NCBI GenBank assembly: GCA_041659605.1
Contig: JBAZXW010000002.1
Coordinates: forward strand, 1 to 64,000
DNA from: Solimonas sp041659605
GTDB lineage: Bacteria > Pseudomonadota > Gammaproteobacteria > Nevskiales > Nevskiaceae
Reading direction: 5' to 3'
DNA: 64,000 nt
The notes below the pieces were generated by a model. The model was not told where the DNA came from, searched no databases, and saw nothing but the letters and a program-made list of their open reading frames with translations. Made by a program: the position numbers and the translations under genes. Positions 42,411-50,890 of this stretch are shown here, in pieces. The first letter of the stretch is position 1. Each line of letters begins with the position of its first letter.

Positions 42411-43394
42411 TCACGCGCCCGGCGCGAGCCGGCCACTCAGGTGCCATTCGCCGCGGTTGGCAGTATCTGCCTTGTCGAAGACGTCTGTGAATGCTGGCGC
42501 ACTCGCGCCCAGGCTGGCGGGCGTGAACACGTGGTTGGCACTCCCCAGCGCATCGTCCCTGTGAATCACGCTGCCGATGTCACGGCTGGCGATCGCCGCA
42601 GCGAGGGCCTTCTGCCGGATCCGATCGGCGATCAGCTCGGGATCGGTCTGGGCATCGCGCAGCTTGGCGCCGGCCAGACTCAGCTCGGCGCCGATCCCGT
42701 TGAGCACTGCCGAAAGCTCGTCGTTGAACGCGCGGTGTGCCGCCGCGATCGTCGCCTTGCCGCTGAGGTCGCGCTCCAGCAGGGCATACGCGACGCCGAA
42801 TACCGGCACCGGGAGCGGCAGGCGGACGGCGACGTCGGGCAACAGCGACTGAACGGTGTCCAACACGCCGCCGACCAGGCCTGAACTTTCGAGGTCGATG
42901 TCCACCTCGAAGCCCAGCAATGATTCGCTCCAGCGGCCATGCGCCGCCGGGATCGGCTGACTCTCATCCCTGGAGAACTTCTCGCCACCGAAGACGCTGC
43001 GCGAAGCATCCGTGTTTTCGTTGACCGACGGACGAAAGCTGGTGACGGGACTGCCGCTGAGGACGAGCTTCGCGTCGAGCAGGATCTCGACCAGCCGGTT
43101 CACGAGCTTGTCGCGGTTGCCAGGCACCAGGATCGCCAGGGCCAGCGTCGTGATCTCCGCAATCTGTACACCGCTGAGCTCCAGCGGCAGCACGATGCGG
43201 ATGCCGGCGCCGTCGAATTTGTAAAAGGCGACCCACAGGTAGGGCTCGGAGCGACCGGTCGTGTCCTTGGACTTGCCGACCAGCTTCAGGGTGCTGAGTT
43301 CGAGGCGGAACGAGAGGTTTGCGGCCGCGCGGGGCACGGCTCGACTGGTGCCGTAACCGCTTCGTGTACCGCTTCGTGCAACGGAAGTTTTCAT
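42411..43394 (-). CDS. Hypothetical protein
   Basis: A 327-residue protein not recognised. No signal peptide or transmembrane helix is evident. The first half contains RSEPYLWVAFYKFDGAG and IRIVLPLELSGVQIAEITTL, suggesting beta strands; residues 160-260 include ESLLGFEVDIDLESSGLVGG and a long Ala-rich helix. Codon use resembles its neighbours, supporting a real gene. The start at ATG 43394 has a GGAG about a dozen bases upstream. It lies between the two-repeat lipoprotein and the STAND ATPase, all read leftward. Confidence 0.6.
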   Translation of the reverse strand: MKTSVARSGTRSGYGTSRAVPRAAANLSFRLELSTLKLVGKSKDTTGRSEPYLWVAFYKFDGAGIRIVLPLELSGVQIAEITTLALAILVPGNRDKLVNRLVEILLDAKLVLSGSPVTSFRPSVNENTDASRSVFGGEKFSRDESQPIPAAHGRWSESLLGFEVDIDLESSGLVGGVLDTVQSLLPDVAVRLPLPVPVFGVAYALLERDLSGKATIAAAHRAFNDELSAVLNGIGAELSLAGAKLRDAQTDPELIADRIRQKALAAAIASRDIGSVIHRDDALGSANHVFTPASLGASAPAFTDVFDKADTANRGEWHLSGRLAPGA

Positions 43395-43564
43395 GGCGCT
43401 GGACTCCGGCTGGGGGGATGCCGCGATCGGCGGTTGTCGCTACGTCCCGGCATGCGGAGGATTGGAATGCGCCGGTCCGTCCAAAGACCAGTCCAAATCC
43501 TGTCCAAACCATGCCGGACCTGCGCCACGCTGTGATCGGGTGCACAAAGCACACGGGGTTCGAT

Positions 43565-45580
43565 CTACGCAGACTCCCGCAGCGTGCGCCACAGCACCTG
43601 TGCAAGGGCGTCCTGCGCAGTGCGCAGGTGATGCCGATAAGTGCCGAACGGCAGATTCAGACGCTCCGCCGCCGCTTCCTGACTGGGACACTCCTGGAAG
43701 AAGGTCGCCCGCAGAATCCGCGCGTGGCTCTGTGTGCCCTCGTCGCCCTCAAGACGGCCGAGCCCCTGATGCAGCCAATCCGGCAGCGCGGAATTGCCGG
43801 CGCCGACTCGCTGCCCCAGCGGATTGTCGACCAGCTTCTCCGGCCGGCCCAGGTCGCGCAGCGCCTTGCGCACCCAGCGATCGAACTCGGCACGCGGCGG
43901 CAGATTGCGATCCCGCAGTGTCTCCGCTTCCGGCGGCGCACGCGTGGCCTCGGCGCGGCGCGATCTGAATCCATCGAGCCATTCGTCGAGCGGAACGCGG
44001 CGCCAGTCATGGCCGAAAACGGTATAGGCACGCCCGTCGATGGTGAACCCGGCCTCCGGCCACGGTTGGAAGTCGACGTATTGCATCTGCGACTGCCACG
44101 CCTGCGGTCGACTGTGCGGCAGCAGATCGGCGGCGACGCCGTTGCTCGCCAGCCACAGCTCCGCGAGCCGCGCCGCCATCGCATCGTCCGCGGGGCTCGG
44201 CTCGTGATAGGCGCCCTCGCCGATCCACCAGCGCACCAGTCCGATGCGCTCGCCGGCGCGCAGGGCGTGCGTGCCGTTCAACCAGTTCGACGCGGCGATG
44301 CACGCGGGATCGTCCTTCGCCGGCGCATGCGCGAACGCGGCCGCATCGAGCCGCAGCACAGCGAGCACGCCCTGGAACCGGCCGGCGACGTCAACCAGGA
44401 TGTTGAAGGCATCGGGCCGTGCGCGAAACCAGTTCGCGGCCATGCGTGCGGAGTCGGGGCCTTCATGGCGGGCGACGCAGTCGCGCACCGCTTCCAGATC
44501 CTCGGCCTGTGCCGTTCGACAACGCACGACCGGGATGCTGTGGAATCCCGAGATCTGACTGATCAGCGGGCTGCCGCGGTGCAGGAACATCAGGTCCAGC
44601 GCCGATCCGGCAATGCTGTTCGCGACCGCGTGCCGGCTGATCTGACGGTGCTGCGCGCGATAGCGCTCCGGATCACGCAGCCGCAGCTCGCGGTCGACGG
44701 TGTCGCGCACCAGGTCGTGTGGAAACAGTCCCTCGCTGCCGCGCTCGATGAAAGACAGTCCGGCCAGCCAGTCCAGCAGCACCGCCGCCTGCGCCGGCTC
44801 AAAGAAGCGGCGCAACAGGCTTTCCGTCGTCACGCGCGCATGCGCGCAGATTTCGAGCGCCTGCCGATGCGCCGCCGACGGCGACTGCATCACGAAGCGC
44901 TGCACCAGCGCCGCCAGCAGTTCCGGATTCTCGGCCGAAATCTCACCGCGCTCCTCGTGATGCTGGGCAACGAGCGTGAGCGCCAGCGGATGACCGGCCG
45001 CACAGCGCGCAGCGGCGTCGAGTCGATCATCCGGCACGTGAAGACTGCGCAGCAGCGCCCGGCTCTCGTCATTCGAAAGCACGCCCAGTTCGTGGACCGT
45101 CATCGCTTCGCGCCAGGCGGGGTCTGCGCGCCATTCGATCCCGGGCGGATGGCGGCCGGCGAACACCAGGCGCACGGAGTCCGGCAGCGCCGGCAGCCAG
45201 TGGCTGTAAAGCTCCGTCTCTGCGGACTGCAGACGCTCGCAGGTATCCAGCATGAGCACCCACACCGGCGCAGACGGGACGGCGCTCTTCAGTGCGTCGC
45301 GCAGCTGGGCAGACTGCGCGTAGTCGCGCAGATCCAGCAGACGCACCGGCACCGACCGGTCCAGAGCCACCTGTCGGCACGCCTCCAGCAGGCTGGACTT
45401 GCCGATGCCGCCCAGCCCATGAAAGAACAGCGCGCGCTGCGGACTGTCCGCTTCGATCAGCGTGCGGAAAGCGTCCAGATAAGACGCGCGCCCGACAAAG
45501 CGCGCAGCGCGCAGCTGCGCGAGCCGTTGCGCCAAGCGGCGCGGCTCTTGCTGCAGACGAGAACTGTCGGTATCGCTCAT
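43565..45580 (-). CDS. STAND-type ATPase with GNAT-like segment and C-terminal HTH
   Basis: A 671-residue multidomain protein. A VGR box (RFVGRASYLDAF) at residue 28 precedes the P-loop HGLGGIGKSSLL (Lys61); Walker B is VLMLDTCE near 112; the winged-helix region of STAND NTPases (HPLALTLVAQHHEE, FPHDLVRDTVDREL) runs to about 330. Residues 350-560 look like a GNAT fold (IPVVRCRTAQAEDLEAVRD, a WWIGEGAYHEPS loop, QSQMQYVDFQPWPEAG). Residues 620-665 resemble a sigma-region-4-like HTH (CPSQEAAAERLNLPFGTYRH). It is probably an ATP-switched transcription regulator sensing a small molecule; targets are unknown. The GNAT assignment is the weakest part. Confidence 0.75.
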   Translation of the reverse strand: MSDTDSSRLQQEPRRLAQRLAQLRAARFVGRASYLDAFRTLIEADSPQRALFFHGLGGIGKSSLLEACRQVALDRSVPVRLLDLRDYAQSAQLRDALKSAVPSAPVWVLMLDTCERLQSAETELYSHWLPALPDSVRLVFAGRHPPGIEWRADPAWREAMTVHELGVLSNDESRALLRSLHVPDDRLDAAARCAAGHPLALTLVAQHHEERGEISAENPELLAALVQRFVMQSPSAAHRQALEICAHARVTTESLLRRFFEPAQAAVLLDWLAGLSFIERGSEGLFPHDLVRDTVDRELRLRDPERYRAQHRQISRHAVANSIAGSALDLMFLHRGSPLISQISGFHSIPVVRCRTAQAEDLEAVRDCVARHEGPDSARMAANWFRARPDAFNILVDVAGRFQGVLAVLRLDAAAFAHAPAKDDPACIAASNWLNGTHALRAGERIGLVRWWIGEGAYHEPSPADDAMAARLAELWLASNGVAADLLPHSRPQAWQSQMQYVDFQPWPEAGFTIDGRAYTVFGHDWRRVPLDEWLDGFRSRRAEATRAPPEAETLRDRNLPPRAEFDRWVRKALRDLGRPEKLVDNPLGQRVGAGNSALPDWLHQGLGRLEGDEGTQSHARILRATFFQECPSQEAAAERLNLPFGTYRHHLRTAQDALAQVLWRTLRESA

Positions 45581-45658
45581 GGCATCCCTGCGACCGGACT
45601 ACGCGGCACCCGACAGGCTACTCAAAAACGCGTGCCCGTTCGACGGACCGGGCAACGG

Positions 45659-46426
45659 CTAGGCGAGAATCGCGATCCCGGCAAGCACCAGCAGCGCGCC
45701 GCTGAGCCGGCCGCCCTGCACACCAAGCGGCGCGAGCTTCTCGATCAGCACGAAGACCGTGATCGCGCCGATCCAGAGCAGGCTCATCACACCGCCGACG
45801 AACAGCAGCAGCATCAACGCCCAGCAGCAGCCGACGCAGAAGACGCCGTGCCGCGCGCCCAGCCGCAACGCGCCGGCGATGCCCGGACGCCAGTGCTGCA
45901 TGAAGAAACCCGCCGGCGAACGGCAGCGCGCAAGACACGACTGCTTCAGCGGCGTCAGCTGGTAGAGGCCGGCGTTGATCAGCAGCACGGCGCCGAGCAC
46001 GGGGCTCGCGCTCTCCCACATCGGCGACAGCAGGGCCGCTTGCGACAGCGCGTATTGCAGGAGCGTCGCCACGAGACTGAAACCTGCCCAAGCCAAGAGG
46101 TAACCCGCGGTGAACGCGTGGATGCGCAAACCCGGCGACTCGACGCCGGCGCTGTTCCGCTGCACGCGCGCGTACAGCAGGATCGCCGGCGCGGCGCTCG
46201 GCAGCATCATGCCGACCATCATCACCGCCCACATCAGGAACACGAGGACGAAGTAACGCGCATCCCAGTCCGCCTGCATCATCCACGCCGACAGGCCATC
46301 CATCGCCCCGTACATGTCGAGCGAGGCCGGCACCAGGTACAGCCAGGACAGGACGATGGCGCCGGCCAGACCGACGACGACAGCGAGCCGCTCGCGCGCG
46401 AGGAGTTTTTCGAGCGTCGAACTCAC
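45659..46426 (-). CDS. DUF2182 membrane protein
   Basis: A 255-residue integral membrane protein with a GTG start that overlaps the preceding stop (GTGA). About six helices. MWAVMMVGMMLPSAAPAIL near residue 65 is the DUF2182 hallmark, rich in Met, and FCVGCCWALM near 197 gives a Cys cluster; both suggest metal (copper-like) contact. Annotated relatives are called predicted metal-binding membrane proteins. It is translationally coupled to the DUF1326 gene, a pairing that recurs in bacteria. Confidence 0.85.
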   Translation of the reverse strand: MSSTLEKLLARERLAVVVGLAGAIVLSWLYLVPASLDMYGAMDGLSAWMMQADWDARYFVLVFLMWAVMMVGMMLPSAAPAILLYARVQRNSAGVESPGLRIHAFTAGYLLAWAGFSLVATLLQYALSQAALLSPMWESASPVLGAVLLINAGLYQLTPLKQSCLARCRSPAGFFMQHWRPGIAGALRLGARHGVFCVGCCWALMLLLFVGGVMSLLWIGAITVFVLIEKLAPLGVQGGRLSGALLVLAGIAILA

Positions 46427-47058
46427 CTCACGACGCCGTGCGTGCTCCAGTTGATCTTGGCGATGTGCGCGTGCGTGTCGTTGAAGTCGAGCTTGATCGG
46501 CCCCTGCGCCTTGCCCGTGCCCGTCACGAACTCGGCATCCTGATACTCGAAGCCGGTCGGCAGCGTCAGGCGCGCGCGATGCGGTGCGCCCGTGATCGGG
46601 TTCTTGATCGGCTGCGCCGAGGCCTCGAGCAGGCCGGGAATGCTGACACTCGCCGTGCCGGACTTCTCGTCGATGCGCAGCTCAATCGGCTTGTACTGCG
46701 TCGGATGGGCCTTGACCAGCGTCGTGCTGAACACCTGCGTGATCAGCGAACCGGGTTCCGTCTCCTTGCCCATCAGCACCGATTCGATCGCCGCACGCTG
46801 ATCCGCGTCGGCGCGCTCGTCGATGACCGGCATCGCCTCGCCATTGCCCAGATGGATCGGACCCGGCCAGGCAAACAGCCCGCCGAATCGCAGCCCGTCC
46901 AGCTTGGTCTTGCCGAAGTGGCCCTTGTCGATCTGGCCGAACATATACGCGCGGCAGTTCCCGTTGGACGGCAGCGAGTTGAACTGGCAAGGACAGCCGA
47001 CGTTGCAGTTGCAGTTGGAGACTTGGACTCCCTGCCAACGCCATTCCACGTACGCCAT
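46423..47058 (-). CDS. DUF1326 domain protein
   Basis: A 211-residue soluble protein. The N-terminal WQGVQVSNCNCNVGCPCQFN carries the Cys-x-Cys-x3-Cys-x-Cys cluster typical of DUF1326, followed by a beta-rich body ending AKINWSTHGVVR. The metal-like Cys cluster and the coupled DUF2182 gene suggest a shared role with a metal or redox-sensitive ligand, but no function is established. The start is ATG 47058. Confidence 0.85.
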   Translation of the reverse strand: MAYVEWRWQGVQVSNCNCNVGCPCQFNSLPSNGNCRAYMFGQIDKGHFGKTKLDGLRFGGLFAWPGPIHLGNGEAMPVIDERADADQRAAIESVLMGKETEPGSLITQVFSTTLVKAHPTQYKPIELRIDEKSGTASVSIPGLLEASAQPIKNPITGAPHRARLTLPTGFEYQDAEFVTGTGKAQGPIKLDFNDTHAHIAKINWSTHGVVR

Positions 47059-47222
47059 GGCTACTCTCCCGGAGAAGGGACAGGCCCCGAAGACTGCGCC
47101 TGAATTGGTCGCCGTGCAAGCGCCGACAGGTGCGCGCCGTCACAGGCCGCAAACCGGCAGTAGCCACGACTGTGATGAGCCTTTCAGCCGTATTGATTGA
47201 ACCCCGTTGCGGAACTGGAACA

Positions 47223-47391
47223 ATGAAATGCGTGATTAGGCCTGAATCTCAGCCATTGGTCGTCATGCCCGCGAAGGCGGGCATCCAGAGCCGACAAGTG
47301 CGTGCTTCGCATCCCTGGATTCCCGCTTTCGCGGGAATGACGACTCGAGACGAGCGGCCGGCTGAGATTCGGACCTAATCACGATGAAATG
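47223..47391. mobile_element. MITE-like palindromic element with 8-bp target duplication
   Basis: The element proper is 47231-47383 (153 bp). Its 24-base ends, 47231-47254 and 47360-47383, match as inverted repeats at 22 of 24 positions and both begin CGTGATTAGG. ATGAAATG flanks both sides (47223-47230 and 47384-47391), as expected for a target-site duplication. Inside lies a second palindrome with the widespread CGTCATGCCCGCGAA/TTCGCGGGAATGACG arms. There is no coding capacity. It occupies most of the 407-base gene-free stretch 47059-47465, where nothing else was recognised. Confidence 0.8.
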
Positions 47392-47465
47392 TGAGGACTA
47401 CGCTTGCGGGCCAAGGCGGCCGGCGTCGGTCGCGGTGACGCTCGCTGCTGACTTAGACTGACCAG

Positions 47466-47981
47466 ATGCGGGTCGAAACCATCATCGCGGTATCCAGGGC
47501 GCTCAACGAAGCGAACGTGCGCTTCATTGTTTGCGGCGGCCAGGCAGTCATCGCGCACGGCTACGTCCGATTCACGGCGGACCTGGATCTCGCCATCCGC
47601 CTGGACCCTGACTCGGTTCGCAAGGCGGTGGGAGCATTGAAGGCCGCAGGCTACCGCCCGTCCCTTCCGATCTCGGTGGAACAGTTCGCGGATGCGACGG
47701 TCCGCCGGCAGTGGGCCAACGAGAAGAACATGCAGGTCCTGAATTTCGTGAGCGACGCTGATCCCCTTGGGACCATCGACATCTTCATTCAAGACCAGTT
47801 CGACTTTGACCAGGAGTTTGCCTCGGCGGACGTGTTGGAACTCGTTCCGGGGGTCACGTGGAGAGTGCTTCGGCTGGATGCCCTCGTCGACATGAAGCTT
47901 GCGGTTGGCCGCCCCGTCGACCTGGACGATGCAGAGCACTTGAAGGCGATCAAAGCCATGAAGGCCGAGCCCAAGCGATGA
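47466..47981 (+). CDS. Nucleotidyltransferase, AbiEii/DUF6036-like putative toxin
   Basis: A 171-residue protein with the nucleotidyltransferase fold: FIVCGGQAVIAHGYVRFTAD followed by LDLAIRLD gives the GG...DxD-type metal motif (DLDLAI), and IDIFIQDQ a third acidic residue; RLDALVDMKLAVGRP is the conserved helix of AbiEii-like proteins. Its stop overlaps the next start (ATGA), so the two are cotranslated. Such pairs often form toxin-antitoxin modules where the enzyme modifies tRNA or another target. It stands directly after the MITE-like element. Confidence 0.8.
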   Translation: MRVETIIAVSRALNEANVRFIVCGGQAVIAHGYVRFTADLDLAIRLDPDSVRKAVGALKAAGYRPSLPISVEQFADATVRRQWANEKNMQVLNFVSDADPLGTIDIFIQDQFDFDQEFASADVLELVPGVTWRVLRLDALVDMKLAVGRPVDLDDAEHLKAIKAMKAEPKR

Positions 47982-48169
47982 CTCAGGAACGAGCGTCTGA
48001 CCTGATCAAGGCGAAGCCTGGCGACGGCACATTCGCAGGCGCCAGAAGGTTGTATCTCGAACGGGGCTTGAACATGACTCTTGTCGAGCGATTGCGCGCG
48101 GTCGAAGACATGGCTGAGTCAGCGAAGCTGATCCAGCGAGCGGCTGCAAGAGCCCATGCAACGAAGTAA
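47978..48169 (+). CDS. Small partner protein of the nucleotidyltransferase, putative antitoxin
   Basis: A 63-residue, charged, probably helical protein starting at ATG 47978 within the preceding stop. No DNA-binding motif is obvious; TLVERLRAVEDMAESAKLIQ is a likely amphipathic helix. Size, overlap and order fit a toxin-antitoxin arrangement with the enzyme first. No homologue was recognised, so the role rests on context. Confidence 0.6.
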   Translation: MTQERASDLIKAKPGDGTFAGARRLYLERGLNMTLVERLRAVEDMAESAKLIQRAAARAHATK

Positions 48170-48346
48170 TCGGCAGGCTGCCTTGTCCGCGGCTTCGATC
48201 GGGAAGGCCGGTTGCTTTGACGAGTGAGGCTGAACAGCCCGGTACATCCTTTCGCGCGTTGGATTTGATCGCCGCCAAGCCGCCGTTCGTTCCGGTACGC
48301 AAGTTGCGCATCGACCTCACAATCGGCGACCAATGCGGGACGCGAC

Positions 48347-49174
48347 TCAGCCGCACTGCACCAGCCTGAAGTAGCGCGAGTCGATAAGGCTTGACGGACT
48401 GATGCCGAAGCTTTCGAGGAAAACCCGGTCGGCGTGCGCGAGGTCGTGGAAACCGGCTTCGATTGCAAGGTCGGTGAACTTCACCCCGTCCTTCCACAGG
48501 TACGTCATGCGCCAGATGGACTGCCAGCGTGCGTATTCGCCGATGGTGGTGCCAACCTGCTGCTTGAACAACTCGCGCAGCCGCGAGGGCGAAAGGTGCA
48601 CCTGCGAGGCCAGGCTATCCGGGGATACTTCATCGAGAGGCATCAGGTCGAGCAGCGCGCAGGCCTTTTCGATGCGTGGATCGCGTGGGGGCATCACGGG
48701 CCTTGCGCGCCCGATGACGGCTTCAACTGCGGCGTCGATCAGCTTGAGCGCCTCATCGCCGGGCAATTCCCCGACCATGGCCTTGCGCAGTGACGGCAGT
48801 AAGGGCTCGAAGGGGGCGTAGAGCAGGTCGACGATCGATTCTCCGGCGAGCACTTCCTTCAGGCCGGAGTATTCCGACATCTCGAGCGGGAAATAGAACA
48901 GTGCAATGTCGCTGTTGACCGCGACCACGCGCCGTCGCTCGGCGCGTGGTGCGACCAGGCTTGCGCGGGTCCGGAGACTGCGGCCCTCGACTTCGATCGT
49001 ATAGGGCTCGCGACAGGCAATACGAAGGGTTGCCGTCAGGGGGCTGGTTGGGCGCTCCAGCACCAGCGTCGGTGCCAGCAGCAACAGGCCGCGCTTCCAG
49101 TAATAGATGGTCGCCCCCTGGCGGACCAGATCGGCGGCTTTTTCGCGACGCTCGCTGCGGTGCTCGGACTGCAT
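48347..49174 (-). CDS. AraC family transcriptional regulator
   Basis: A 275-residue regulator from ATG 49174; a TTG at 49213 would add 13 residues, and neither has a clear ribosome site. The N-terminal half is a beta-rich sensor (PYTIEVEGRSLRTRASLVAP). The C-terminal double HTH is SPDSLASQVHLSPSRLREL and VKFTDLAIEAGFHDLAHADR, ending with the FGISPSSLI motif. It is divergent from the peptidase/lipase lipoprotein pair, its probable target. Confidence 0.88.
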   Translation of the reverse strand: MQSEHRSERREKAADLVRQGATIYYWKRGLLLLAPTLVLERPTSPLTATLRIACREPYTIEVEGRSLRTRASLVAPRAERRRVVAVNSDIALFYFPLEMSEYSGLKEVLAGESIVDLLYAPFEPLLPSLRKAMVGELPGDEALKLIDAAVEAVIGRARPVMPPRDPRIEKACALLDLMPLDEVSPDSLASQVHLSPSRLRELFKQQVGTTIGEYARWQSIWRMTYLWKDGVKFTDLAIEAGFHDLAHADRVFLESFGISPSSLIDSRYFRLVQCG

Positions 49175-49300
49175 GTGGAAGTGGGGCAATGACCGGATCG
49201 GCGTCTGATACAAGTCAGATTAGCCGAGTCGGTGCAACATGCGCACCGCGCCTCCCCAGAGAGGCGTCTGCCATCAACATTGAAGTGCGAGGAGCCTGAC

Positions 49301-50890
49301 GTGCTGAATTCCCTGTCCAAGACGCTCGGTGGCGCTGCATTGCTGTGCCTGTGCAGTTGCAACTCCAGCAACCCGTTGACACCGAGCGGGGCAGGTTCCG
49401 ACGACATCGATGCGATCGTCAATGCGGCGCCCTGTGCCAGGTCGTCTGCACCAGCGGCTGTGGGCATGCCTGACGAGGCGCGGATTTTCGGCTGGGTCGA
49501 GTACCTGGTGAGCCTGGGCAATCGCAGGACCGGCACGGTCGGCGGGGCCAAGGCGGCGGCCTACATGAAATGCCAGTTCGAGTCGCTGGGCCTGCAGGAC
49601 GTCCACTATGAGACGGCGCCGGCCTGGAAATGGGAGGTGAGCCGATCCAGCCTTGCGGTTGCGGGGCAGTCCATTGACGCCTTTCCCATGGCACGCACGT
49701 TCGTCACGCGCGATACGCCAGCGGTATTTTCGACCGGCGCGGGCGGCTTGAATGCAGAGATCGTCGACATCGGCCTGGGCACGCCAGCTGAAATTGCGCT
49801 GACGGACGTCGAGGGCAAGATCGTTCTGTTTGACCTGAAGTTCCTGGTGCCGACGCTCGGCTTGGCGCCGCTCATCGAATTTTTCTGGGATCCGGGGCTG
49901 ACCATCGCCGATCCTGCGTCGCTGACGGCGAACCCGTTTCAGACGACTGCCGCCTCAGTGCTGCAGGGAATGGTGGATGCGGGTGCCGTCGGCATCGTCG
50001 GCGTGCTGGCGGACTATTTCGATTCCAACAAGTACTACAACGAGCAATACCACCTGGACATCACGATCCCCGGCATGTGGGTGTCGGCGAAGGACGGGCA
50101 GAAGATTCGTGAGCTCATGAGTGCGGCCGGCGGTGCACCAACCGCCAACCTGGTGATGGAGGGCAGCCAGGAGCCAACGATCGGACGTGCGGTCGTCGGC
50201 AGCCTGCCCGGAAAGAGCATGGACACCATCCTCATCACTTCGCATCACGACGCGGTGTGGAGCGGCGCGGTCGAGGATGGCACCGGCGCCGCCGGCGTGT
50301 TGGCGCAGGCGCAGTACTTCGCGTCCAAGCCGGCGGACGCACGCGAGAAAACGCTGCTGTTCGCGACGATGGATACGCACTGGGCCGAGTACAAAGTGCA
50401 CAAGGCCTTCGGCGAGAAATACATCCTCAACAAGGAAACACCCTACAACATCGTCGGCGATGTCAGCATCGAGCACATTGGCAAGCAGGGCATCAAGGAC
50501 GCCGACGGTAAGCTCGTCATCGTCGACCAGCCGGAATACCGCGGCATCTTCGAGAACCTCGGGCCGACGCTGAAAGCAACCATGATCAACGGAATGATCA
50601 AGTACGACCTGCGGCGCATGGCCCTGCTGGATGCCACGCCGCTGTGCGGGACTGTCGGCATTCCCACCGATGCCTTCTCCTGCGTTGCCGGCATCCCCAC
50701 TGCCAGCCTGATCTCCGGTCCGAACTATCTCTACGACGAGGCCGACACCCTGGACAAGGTGGACAGGACGCAGTTGGTGCCGATCACCCAGTTCTTCGCA
50801 GAACTGATCGAGGCGATGGATGCGACGCCGTCCGCACTCATCGGCGTGCCGGTACCGCCCTTGTCGGCGGCGGCGCCGAGCGCACCGTGA
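49301..50890 (+). CDS. M28-family metallopeptidase lipoprotein
   Basis: 529 residues from GTG 49301 with AGGAG eight bases upstream. The lipobox is LCLCSC near residue 20. A PA-like insert domain (about 135-255) contains GMVDAGAVGIVGVLAD. The M28 zinc centre is recognisable in ITSHHDAVWSGAVEDGTGAA, giving the His and bridging Asp, and IEHIGKQG; the usual catalytic pair of Glu residues between them is not certain (ATMDTHW in place of the common EE). It may therefore be an altered peptidase or amidohydrolase. Its stop overlaps the lipase start (GTGA), so the two are made together. Confidence 0.75.
   Translation: MLNSLSKTLGGAALLCLCSCNSSNPLTPSGAGSDDIDAIVNAAPCARSSAPAAVGMPDEARIFGWVEYLVSLGNRRTGTVGGAKAAAYMKCQFESLGLQDVHYETAPAWKWEVSRSSLAVAGQSIDAFPMARTFVTRDTPAVFSTGAGGLNAEIVDIGLGTPAEIALTDVEGKIVLFDLKFLVPTLGLAPLIEFFWDPGLTIADPASLTANPFQTTAASVLQGMVDAGAVGIVGVLADYFDSNKYYNEQYHLDITIPGMWVSAKDGQKIRELMSAAGGAPTANLVMEGSQEPTIGRAVVGSLPGKSMDTILITSHHDAVWSGAVEDGTGAAGVLAQAQYFASKPADAREKTLLFATMDTHWAEYKVHKAFGEKYILNKETPYNIVGDVSIEHIGKQGIKDADGKLVIVDQPEYRGIFENLGPTLKATMINGMIKYDLRRMALLDATPLCGTVGIPTDAFSCVAGIPTASLISGPNYLYDEADTLDKVDRTQLVPITQFFAELIEAMDATPSALIGVPVPPLSAAAPSAP

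Noticed and set aside
43319..46543. A 1074-codon open frame on the plus strand opposite the STAND and DUF2182 genes
   Set aside because: Arg/Gln/His-rich translation with no domain or signal; it is the antisense shadow of two well-supported minus-strand genes in GC-rich DNA.
47231..47383. Possible CRISPR or phage attachment site
   Set aside because: There is one palindromic unit, no spacer series and no integrase nearby; terminal inverted repeats with a flanking duplication fit a MITE better.
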